NCBI GenBank assembly: GCA_963697345.1 | Contig: CAVONS010000013.1 | Location: 73,151-137,150 of the forward strand | DNA length: 64,000 nt | From: Prado023 sp963697345 | GTDB taxonomy: Bacteria; Actinomycetota; Actinomycetes; S36-B12; CAIYMF01 | Direction: 5' to 3' | In this document: piece by piece, positions 45,097-51,738 of the stretch | Numbering within the stretch: the first letter of the stretch is position 1 | Layout of the letters: every line of letters begins with the position of its first letter | Notes under the pieces: model-generated | The model's database searches: none | The model's input: only the letters and a program-made list of their open reading frames with translations | Told to the model about the DNA's origin: nothing | Position numbers and translations under genes: made by a program

Positions 45097-45138
45097 GGTT
45101 ACCCGTCAGTAACACCATCATGCTACTGGCGGGTAACC
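45097..45138. promoter_or_regulatory. Double operator upstream of the FadE5-like gene
   Basis: GGTTACCCGTCAGTA (45097-45111) and TACTGGCGGGTAACC (45124-45138) form a 15-bp inverted repeat with one mismatch and a 12-bp spacer. Each arm contains a TTAC-6 nt-GTAA-type half-palindrome (TTACCCGTCAGTAA and, inverted, TTACCCGCCAGTAG). Such paired sites are typical of TetR-family fatty-acid repressors. The position, 50-95 bp before the start on the minus strand, fits repression of that gene. Confidence 0.6.
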
Positions 45139-45220
45139 AGCGCAAGTGACCCAGGGCACGGATATCCGGATCACCCCCCTATGGGGTGGTTTCCCACGAC
45201 CGGATGGGCCGTGGGATTGG

Positions 45221-46546
45221 TCACACGGCCGGGGCGGGGGAGGCCAATCCGGAGCGCTTGCGCTCGGCCTGCAGGCGTGCCAGGAGCCCGACGATCGTGC
45301 CGACGATCGCGGTCACGGTCGTGGCCCCGCCGGCCGAGGAGGTGATCAGCACGGCCAGCATGGTCGCCACGAAGGGAAGCCGCAGCACGGCGGCAACGGC
45401 CGCCGCCACCGCAGTTGCGGTCAGCGCCGAGACCGACGTGCCATCGATCAGAAGGCTGGCCATCGTGGCCAGGATGCCGCCGATCGCCACGGCCGGGAAG
45501 ATCGGTCCGCCACGGAACCCGCTGCCCAGTGACACGGAGTACGCGATGAACTTGCCCGCCAGCACGACTGCGGCGGTACCCAGGCTCGTGATGGCGAAGT
45601 ACTGGCCCATCGCGTCCTGGCCGGAGAACAGGACGAGGTCCAGCCCGCCGCCAGTGATCTCGGCGACGGCGATGGCAGTCAGCGCCACCACCACCGCAGC
45701 CAGCACGATGGTCAGCAGCGGTCGACGCTGGGCCTGTGCCTCGACCCGCAGGCCCACCAGGCGCGTACCCATAGCCACCGCGGCGACCACGACGGCCAGC
45801 GGCACGGCCACGACGAGATCGATGGTCTCGACGCCCGGGTATGCGGGCAACCCCGGGATGCTCAACTCGGCCTGGCCCAGGCCCGACCACCCGGCGATCC
45901 CCACCTGCAGGGAGTAGCCGGCCGCCAGGGACGCCAGGGAGGTCAGCAGGACCGCCGGGTTGGCCATCCGGGGTCCGGCCAGGACGGCGATCTCCAGCAG
46001 GAGGACGGCGGTGATCAGGGGGTTGCCGAAGATCGCCCCGATGGCTGCCATCGAGCCGGCCAGCATCATCACGGTTCGCGCCGGCTTGGTCGGATCGCGG
46101 AATGCCAGAGCGCCGCAGGCGCTGCCGATGGCCATGAGCGGGGCCTCAGGGCCCAGGACCGCGCCGAACGACAACGTGCCCAGGGCGGCCAGGACCACGG
46201 AGACGATCTCCCGGGGGCCGATGTCCATCCCCAGCCCTCGGAGTGGGTGGTGTCCGCCGTTTCCCGGCAGCTGCAGGGCGGAGTACACAATCAGGGAGCC
46301 GGTCACCAGGATGGCCACGACCATCCACGCCGGAGTCGAGTCGTAGCCCAGGGCCTCGGGCAGGTCCGTCCAGAGCAGGGTGGTGAGCTCGTCCTCGGCC
46401 TTGATGAACGCGGAGGCGGCGAGCCCCGCGAGCAGGCCCACGAGGATCCCGAACAGCGACAGCGCCGCGATCTGGCGCACCTCGGGCTGAGGTGCCGGGG
46501 ACGGCGTTGCCGCGGCGTCCCCGGCCGGTGCTGGATCCTGACTCAT
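45221..46546 (-). CDS. ClC-type chloride channel/transporter
   Basis: The 441-residue membrane protein is a ClC family member with about ten to twelve helices. The selectivity signatures are present in modified form: FGAVLGPEAPLMAIGSACGAL (GxxGPExP), AAIGAIFGNPLITAVLLLE and SLGSGFRGGPIFPAVAIGG (GxFxP-like). The gating Glu is in GPEAP. ATG follows GGGAGG at suitable spacing; a 71-codon upstream extension is rejected. It probably exchanges chloride for protons or conducts chloride. No CBS domains are present. Confidence 0.9.
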   Translation of the reverse strand: MSQDPAPAGDAAATPSPAPQPEVRQIAALSLFGILVGLLAGLAASAFIKAEDELTTLLWTDLPEALGYDSTPAWMVVAILVTGSLIVYSALQLPGNGGHHPLRGLGMDIGPREIVSVVLAALGTLSFGAVLGPEAPLMAIGSACGALAFRDPTKPARTVMMLAGSMAAIGAIFGNPLITAVLLLEIAVLAGPRMANPAVLLTSLASLAAGYSLQVGIAGWSGLGQAELSIPGLPAYPGVETIDLVVAVPLAVVVAAVAMGTRLVGLRVEAQAQRRPLLTIVLAAVVVALTAIAVAEITGGGLDLVLFSGQDAMGQYFAITSLGTAAVVLAGKFIAYSVSLGSGFRGGPIFPAVAIGGILATMASLLIDGTSVSALTATAVAAAVAAVLRLPFVATMLAVLITSSAGGATTVTAIVGTIVGLLARLQAERKRSGLASPAPAV

Positions 46547-46600
46547 CGCTGCCTCCCTGGGGTCCCCCGGTGGGGACCGACCTGACCGTATCGCGTGGCC

Positions 46601-46606
46601 TAGTGT
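46601..46606 (+). promoter_or_regulatory. -10 hexamer TAGTGT, leaderless start of VanZ-like gene
   Basis: TAGTGT ends 7 nt before the GTG at 46614; the GTG at 46605 would overlap the hexamer. Confidence 0.45.
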
Positions 46607-46613
46607 GACGCTG

Positions 46614-46994
46614 GTGTCACAGCGTGCCCGGATTGTCGTGGCCTCAGCAGCCCTGATCCTGCAGTTCGCTGTCCTGTACACCCCCCGGGCCCCTGCCGTG
46701 GATGTCGGCGCGCTGCCCCTGGACAAGCTCGTGCACCTGGCGGTCTTCGCGCTTCCCACCTATGCACTGATCCGGGCCGGACTGCCGGTCGTGGCGGTGG
46801 TGATCCTCATGTCCGCTCAGGCCGTGGGCAGCGAACTGCTGCAGCACGTGGCGCTTGCGAACCGATCCGGGGACCCCGGCGACCTCCTGGCCGACCTGGT
46901 CGGCGTGGCCGTTGCGGTCGCCCTGGTCAGGCTTCGATCTCGCCGAGCATCTCCCCGGTCGGGTGATCGGAACCACCGGGGGGCTCCATCGTGA
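46614..46994 (+). CDS. VanZ-like membrane protein
   Basis: The 126-residue protein has four hydrophobic stretches and the VanZ-like pattern LDKLVHLAVFALPTYALIRAGL, SAQAVGSELLQHVALANRSGDPGDLLADLVGVAVAVALV. VanZ-family function is unclear beyond teicoplanin resistance in one case. The start is GTG 46614 from the promoter spacing. Its 3' end overlaps the convergent rskA gene by 68 bp, so the two transcripts are complementary there. Confidence 0.75.
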   Translation: MSQRARIVVASAALILQFAVLYTPRAPAVDVGALPLDKLVHLAVFALPTYALIRAGLPVVAVVILMSAQAVGSELLQHVALANRSGDPGDLLADLVGVAVAVALVRLRSRRASPRSGDRNHRGAPS

Positions 46995-47742
46995 TCATGA
47001 ACTTCGTGACATCCGAGGTGCCGCCGTCCAGGACTGCGGCGATGTGGCCGTCGCTGTCCGGGGTGAACGCCCCGGCTGAGACCATCTCGCCGTCCTCGGT
47101 GACTCGCCACACCTGGTAGCACATGCCCTTGGCCGGCATCGGCAGCTCCGAGGCCAGGAAGATCGACTTGTCCATCTCCTCGCTGGTCACCAGGCGTGAC
47201 GTGGTCCCCATGATGTCCACGGACATGACGGTGGCGTCGGCAGCCGAGGCGACGGCGACCACATCGGCGATCTGGCCGGAGGTCGCTGTGGCTGACTCGG
47301 CCGGGACCTGGGACCGGCCCACCCCCACCCCCGTGGCGAACAGGATGGCCCCCGCGGCCGCAGCAGCCATCCACGGGGCGACCCGGGCCCACCCCTGACG
47401 GCCCGCACGGGGCGCATGCGCGCTGATGTCCGTCGCCGGCTCGAGGGTTGGCGCCGAATCTGCCTGGTCCTGCGAACCCTGCCGTTCGTGCGGGAGCGCC
47501 GGGCTGGGTGCTGAGGCGGCCACCTCGCCTGCGGCCCGGACCTGCGAGACGAGTGCCTCCTCAAGGCCAGCCGGGGGCTGGACGGGATCGATCTCGGCCA
47601 TCGCGGCCAGGACCTCACGGAACTGCGCGGCCTCGGTCCTGCAGGTGCCGCAGGTGGCCAGGTGCGCCTCGAAGGCAGCGCGCTCGGCTGGATCGAGGGC
47701 GTCGGTGCAGTAGGCGCCCAGAAGGTCGTGGGTGTCGTTCAC
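46927..47742 (-). CDS. rskA: Anti-sigma-K factor RskA
   Basis: RskA is a membrane anti-sigma factor that holds SigK until regulated proteolysis releases it. The 271-residue protein has an N-terminal zinc-type anti-sigma domain (LGAYCTDALDPAERAAFEAHLATCGTCRTE), a linker, one membrane helix (about residues 125-147, WMAAAAAGAILFATGVGVG) and an extracytoplasmic anti-sigma-K domain (VMSVDIMGTTSRLVTSEEMDKSIFLASELPMPAKGMCYQVWRV). ATG overlaps the sigK stop by 4 bp. The external domain, with a single visible Cys, is presumably the sensor side. Confidence 0.93.
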   Translation of the reverse strand: MNDTHDLLGAYCTDALDPAERAAFEAHLATCGTCRTEAAQFREVLAAMAEIDPVQPPAGLEEALVSQVRAAGEVAASAPSPALPHERQGSQDQADSAPTLEPATDISAHAPRAGRQGWARVAPWMAAAAAGAILFATGVGVGRSQVPAESATATSGQIADVVAVASAADATVMSVDIMGTTSRLVTSEEMDKSIFLASELPMPAKGMCYQVWRVTEDGEMVSAGAFTPDSDGHIAAVLDGGTSDVTKFMITMEPPGGSDHPTGEMLGEIEA

Positions 47743-48311
47743 AGGTCCTCCTCCAGGCTGGCGCGCAGTGACCGCAGGGCGTCGCGGATGCGGGTCTTGG
47801 CAGTTCCCAAGGGGATGTCGAGCTGCTCTGCCACCTCGGTGTGGGTCAGGCCGCCGACGAAGGCCAGGTTCAGGGCGTCTCGTTGCAGGTCGGTCAGGCC
47901 GCCCATGGCCTGGCGTACGCGCCGGTGCTCCGCGCGCAGTTCCACAACCTCGGCGACGCTGTCGTAGTCGCGTTCACCGGAGGAGTGCGCCCAGGTGGTG
48001 ATCCGGTCGCGGTGGGACTGCTCCCTGCGGACCCGGTCGACCGCGCGGCGATGGGTCAGCATCGTCACCCACGAGCGGACCGAGGAGACGCCGGGGTCGA
48101 AGCGGTCAGCCTGGGCCCAGAGGTCCGAGAAGGCCTCCTGGAGGACGTCCTGGGCCATGTGCTCATCGCGCGTGACCCGCAGCGCCAGGCCGTAGGCGAC
48201 CGGGGACAGTCGCGCGTAGAGCATCCGGAATGCGGCCTCGTCGCCCTGCGCCACCTGCGTGACCAGCACGCTGGGCGGGGGATCGGGGTCCGGGCGGGGC
48301 ACGAGGTGCAT
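47739..48311 (-). CDS. sigK: ECF sigma factor SigK
   Basis: SigK in mycobacteria drives mpt70, mpt83 and dipZ. The 190-residue protein has region 2 (FRMLYARLSPVAYGLALRVTRDEHMAQDVLQEAFSDLWAQADRFD, then RSWVTMLTHRRAVDRVRR) and region 4 (LTDLQRDALNLAFVGGLTHTEVAEQLDIPLGTAKTRIRDALRSL). It lies 4 bp after ccdA and overlaps rskA, at the end of an operon that includes a dipZ homologue, so an auto-regulated redox regulon is likely. Confidence 0.92.
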   Translation of the reverse strand: MHLVPRPDPDPPPSVLVTQVAQGDEAAFRMLYARLSPVAYGLALRVTRDEHMAQDVLQEAFSDLWAQADRFDPGVSSVRSWVTMLTHRRAVDRVRREQSHRDRITTWAHSSGERDYDSVAEVVELRAEHRRVRQAMGGLTDLQRDALNLAFVGGLTHTEVAEQLDIPLGTAKTRIRDALRSLRASLEEDL

Positions 48312-48315
48312 GGTG

Positions 48316-49119
48316 TCATCCCCCGATGAACTGCGCGTCGAGGTTCCACGGGGCGATGGGGGAGTTGACCAGCACCCACGTCTCGAGCGACTTCATCCAG
48401 CCGGTGGCGACCAGGATCCCGACCGCGATGAACACGAAGCCCAGCGCCCGGCGGAACCAGCCGTGGGAGTCCGCAGCCCACCCGAACCGGGCGACGACCC
48501 GCTGGCCGGCCAGGGCGATCAGCAGCAGCGTGGCGCACAGGCCGAAGATGTAGACACCGAGCAGGACCAGGCCACGGGCAGGCTCGGCCGGCAGGACCGT
48601 GACGATGACGTAGCCGTACAGCGGGGAGCAGGAGGTGAAGACCGGGCCCAGCGCGGCACCGGTCAGGGCCTCGCCCGCGAGACCGTCCCGGCGACGAGCC
48701 GAACCCAGTCGCTGTGCCGAGCGCGCCTGGAGCCCCAGCCGCGCCGAGAACCGCTCCCAGAGGTTCGGGAAGGCCCCCACGATCCCCAGCGCGATGAGGA
48801 TCCCGCCGGACACCCACTGCCATGCCTCCGGCGGGATCCCGATCAACGCGGTCGTGGCCTTCAGCGCCAGCGTGAACACGAGGATGGACAGGCCCAGGGA
48901 CCCGGTGATCACCAGGGCCCTCGTGACGGCTGCCGACCGCGTGCTGGTTCGAGCCTGGGTGGTGGTGGCGGTGCTGCCGGAGGCGGCCGCAGCTTCTGCG
49001 CGTTCCTCGGTCATGGCCCCGGCCATGGAGCCACCCACGATGACGGGCAGCAGGGGCAGCACGCAGGGGGCCAGGGTGGTCAGCACCCCGGCCACCAGCG
49101 CGCCGAACAGCTCGATCAT
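48316..49119 (-). CDS. CcdA-type cytochrome c biogenesis / thiol-disulfide transmembrane protein
   Basis: The 267-residue protein moves electrons from cytosolic thioredoxin across the membrane. It has six hydrophobic segments, with Cys in the first and fourth: LTTLAPCVLPLLPVIVGG and GPVFTSCSPLYGYVIVTVL, the reactive pair of CcdA/DsbD-beta. An unusual Ala/Thr/Arg-rich loop (about residues 35-65) separates helices one and two. It lies between the thioredoxin-like lipoprotein, its probable electron acceptor, and sigK. Confidence 0.9.
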   Translation of the reverse strand: MIELFGALVAGVLTTLAPCVLPLLPVIVGGSMAGAMTEERAEAAAASGSTATTTQARTSTRSAAVTRALVITGSLGLSILVFTLALKATTALIGIPPEAWQWVSGGILIALGIVGAFPNLWERFSARLGLQARSAQRLGSARRRDGLAGEALTGAALGPVFTSCSPLYGYVIVTVLPAEPARGLVLLGVYIFGLCATLLLIALAGQRVVARFGWAADSHGWFRRALGFVFIAVGILVATGWMKSLETWVLVNSPIAPWNLDAQFIGG

Positions 49120-49147
49120 CGGGTCCCGCCCTCGCTCGTCGTTCGGA

Positions 49148-49675
49148 TCAGACGGTCTGTCCGGCGATGTCCTCGCCGGACACCGAGCCGGTCCACTTGG
49201 CCAGTTGCTCGCCGGACTCGTCGACCTGGACGTAGGTGTGCTGCACGGTCACGCCGTACTGCTTCTTCAGGTCCGAGGCGGAGTCGTAGTCGACCTTGAC
49301 GACCGTGAGTCCGGCCGGGACACCGTCCTGGTCAAGGCTCTTGACGGAGGCCTGGCACGTCGGGCACCACGAGGCGCTGAAGAACAGGACCACGTCACCG
49401 GCCTCGTGGAAGGTCGCCGCGTCTGCGGAGTAGTCGGCCTGGCTGATCCAGGCGCCCTCGGTGGCCATGGCCGCGTCCTCGGACTCCATCGCCTCATCGT
49501 CCTTGGCCATGGCCGAGGCCTCGTCGGCGTCCTTCTCCATCGCTTCGGCGCTGGGCTCCTTCTCCATCGCGGATTCGGAGGTGGCGGCCACGGGGTCGTC
49601 GGTCGAGTCCGACGCGCAGCCGGCCAGGGTCAGGCCGAACAGCAGGGCAAGGGCGGCGGGGACAGTCCTGTTCAT
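49148..49675 (-). CDS. Thioredoxin-like lipoprotein with Met/acidic-rich linker
   Basis: The 175-residue product has a lipoprotein signal (lipobox LAGC, Cys20), then about 55 residues of EAMEKD/SAMAKDDEAME-type repeats rich in Met, Ala, Glu and Asp, then a thioredoxin fold with VVLFFSASWCPTCQASVKSL (CPTC) and a cis-Pro region near HTYVQV. It would be a membrane-tethered thiol oxidoreductase fed by CcdA, 28 bp downstream. ATG follows GAGAGG. The linker could bind copper through Met, which is inference. Confidence 0.88.
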   Translation of the reverse strand: MNRTVPAALALLFGLTLAGCASDSTDDPVAATSESAMEKEPSAEAMEKDADEASAMAKDDEAMESEDAAMATEGAWISQADYSADAATFHEAGDVVLFFSASWCPTCQASVKSLDQDGVPAGLTVVKVDYDSASDLKKQYGVTVQHTYVQVDESGEQLAKWTGSVSGEDIAGQTV

Positions 49676-49814
49676 GGATGGAGCCTCTCGTCGTCAGGGA
49701 ACCCCGGGTTCGGGGTCGTCGTGGTTGATTCGCAGGGACTTCGGCAGCGGATTGGTCAACGTGGCGCAGTTTCGCGCCGGGTGGTGCCGGTATCGCGGAC
49801 ACGCGCGGCGATGG

Positions 49815-51599
49815 TCATCCGAACGTGAACGCGTAGGCCGACATTCCCGGCTCCACGTAGACCCCGAGGCGGGAACGGCCCGGCTCGGCACTGCGCAGCT
49901 CGTAGAGCGTGGGTGCTCCCGACACCTCCACCTCGCGGGTGCGCTCGCCCTCGATGACGGTGGCCGTGCCCTGGCCGCCCATCACGAGGAACACCTTGGC
50001 AGCTGAGAAGTCGATCATGATGCCCGCGTCCTGGCCGGCGTCGATCCTCTCGTCACGCACCGTCCAGGTGCCGGTCAAGGTGGCCTTGTTCTCCCCGCCC
50101 TTGCCGAACGGGGCGTCACGGTCGTACAGCGCGGGCGCGTCGCGGGTGATCGAGTGCGAGTATCCCCGAGCTCGGGAGTAGCCGAGATATGTCTCTGGGG
50201 TCTGGGCCTGGTTGGCCGGCGCATCGCCCGGGGCAGCTGCAGCGTCGCCCACCACCTGGCCCTCCTCGGCCAGCAGAGCTCGGATCAGTTGCTCGGTCTC
50301 GTCGTAGGCTCCCTCGCCGTAGTGCACCTGGCGGACCTGGCCGGAGCGATCGATGAGGTAGTGCGCCGGCCAGTAGCGCTGGCTGTACGCGCGCCACGTC
50401 GCGAAGTCGTTGTCGATCGCGATCGGGTACTCCACGCCGAAATCGGCGGCCCTCGCAGCGACGTTGTCCACCTCGCGCTCGAACGCGAACTCGGGCGAGT
50501 GCACTCCGACGATCGTCAGGCCCTGGTCGCGGTAGGCCTCATCCCAGGCAGTCAGGTAGGGCAGCGTGCGTTGGCAGTTGATGCAGGAGTAGGTCCAGAA
50601 GTCCACGAGCACCACCTGCCCCTGGGCGCTGAGCTCCTCGATGGTGAGCGGCATCCCGTCGGCCGTGTTGAGCCAGTCGACGATCCCGGTGAACTCCGGT
50701 GCGGGACCGCAGTCGGCCAGGACTGCTGGGTCCTTCTCGCACTCGTCGAAGGACATCGGACCTGCTGCGGAGTTGTCGATGACCTGGGCCTCGGTGTTCA
50801 ACGCTCCCAGGGCGTTGCGTGCGGTGTCGTTGTCCTCGAACCTCTGCTGGATCGCGGCCACGTAGCCCGGGACGGCGCGCTGGACGGCATCGGCCAGGCC
50901 GAGGGCCATCGCCAGGCCCGTCGCGAGGAACACAGCCCCAGCCACGCGGCGCACCGTGGGCATCCGGTTCGACAGCCGCCGACCCATGTCACCGCCGAGC
51001 CAGGCGACCAGCAGCAGGGGGACCGCGAGCCCCGCTGCGAACGCCAGCGTGAGCACGATCAGGCCCCAGGTCAGGCCCTGCGAGGCGGCGAGCACCGTGA
51101 TCGCGGCGAGCACCGGCCCGGCACACGGGACGAACACGACGCCGAGCGTGAGGCCGAAGACATACGCGGAGCCCCCGCGGACCGGACCCCGATGGGGGAT
51201 CCGCCAGAACAGCTTCTCCAGCCGGTCGCCGATGGCGGGGACCAGCAGCCCCAGACCCACGCCGATCAGGATGGCCAGTGCCAGCGTGCGCAGCAGCCCG
51301 TCGGGGACTCCGAGCGTCGAGATGACGGTGGCTCCCAGGAGCGTGAGCAGCGTGAAGGAGGTGAGCAGCCCGGCAACGATGAGGAACGGTCGACGCCGGC
51401 TGGTTCGGGCGGTCTGGACATCGGCAGCTGTGGTGACCCCAGCGGACGCCGAGCGCCCGCCGCCCCCGCCGCGGGGCTCCGGTGCAGCCCCGGTGGTCAG
51501 CGAGGAGGCCGCAAGGATCCCAGGGAGGACAGGTAGCACGCAGGGGGAGAGGGCAGTGACCAGCCCGGCCACGAACCCGATTGCCGTGAGGGTCAGCAC
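49815..51599 (-). CDS. dipZ: DipZ-type cytochrome c biogenesis protein (CcdA fused to a TlpA-like thioredoxin)
   Basis: The 594-residue protein has an N-terminal CcdA-like module (LVTALSPCVLPVLPGILAAS, then VFVPCAGPVLAAITVLAAS, six helices to about residue 255) and an extracytoplasmic TlpA/ResA-like thioredoxin domain (VVLVDFWTYSCINCQRTLPYLTAW; active site CINC) followed by a C-terminal beta domain (VFLVMGGQGTATVIEGERTREVEVSG), as in Rv2874. It carries reducing power to exported proteins. The GTG start overlaps the end of a 23-residue leader peptide. Confidence 0.93.
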   Translation of the reverse strand: MLTLTAIGFVAGLVTALSPCVLPVLPGILAASSLTTGAAPEPRGGGGGRSASAGVTTAADVQTARTSRRRPFLIVAGLLTSFTLLTLLGATVISTLGVPDGLLRTLALAILIGVGLGLLVPAIGDRLEKLFWRIPHRGPVRGGSAYVFGLTLGVVFVPCAGPVLAAITVLAASQGLTWGLIVLTLAFAAGLAVPLLLVAWLGGDMGRRLSNRMPTVRRVAGAVFLATGLAMALGLADAVQRAVPGYVAAIQQRFEDNDTARNALGALNTEAQVIDNSAAGPMSFDECEKDPAVLADCGPAPEFTGIVDWLNTADGMPLTIEELSAQGQVVLVDFWTYSCINCQRTLPYLTAWDEAYRDQGLTIVGVHSPEFAFEREVDNVAARAADFGVEYPIAIDNDFATWRAYSQRYWPAHYLIDRSGQVRQVHYGEGAYDETEQLIRALLAEEGQVVGDAAAAPGDAPANQAQTPETYLGYSRARGYSHSITRDAPALYDRDAPFGKGGENKATLTGTWTVRDERIDAGQDAGIMIDFSAAKVFLVMGGQGTATVIEGERTREVEVSGAPTLYELRSAEPGRSRLGVYVEPGMSAYAFTFG

Positions 51600-51664
51600 G
51601 CCCTTGATTCGCAGCCCGGGCAGCCGCGGATTGCCTCCTGCGCGTGGTGATGCCCGAACGTCAT
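51593..51664 (-). CDS. Predicted leader peptide with HHH and CPGC motifs upstream of dipZ
   Basis: A 23-residue peptide, MTFGHHHAQEAIRGCPGC followed by five residues ending in Cys. No family is recognised. The ATG has TACCCT 7 nt upstream, the leaderless pattern used by other genes here, so it should be the first codon of the dipZ transcript. Its TGA lies inside codons 2-3 of dipZ (GTGCTGA), so dipZ translation is probably coupled to it. Three Cys and three adjacent His suggest response to cysteine supply, metal or thiol state. Translation is inferred, not shown. Confidence 0.5.
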   Translation of the reverse strand: MTFGHHHAQEAIRGCPGCESRAC

Positions 51665-51671
51665 GCCTGCG

Positions 51672-51677
51672 AGGGTA
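51672..51677 (-). promoter_or_regulatory. -10 hexamer TACCCT before the dipZ leader peptide
   Basis: On the minus strand TACCCT is followed by 7 nt and the ATG of the leader peptide at 51664. It is the likely promoter of the whole redox operon down to rskA. Confidence 0.45.
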
Positions 51678-51738
51678 CGTCGCCGGGCCGACCCCGGCGA
51701 CCGTGCGGGCAGCTGGCTCAGGTGCACGCCCCGGTCGG

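Noticed and set aside
46605..46613. Upstream GTG as the VanZ-like start
   Set aside because: It overlaps the TAGTGT hexamer; GTG 46614 has the spacing seen at other starts.
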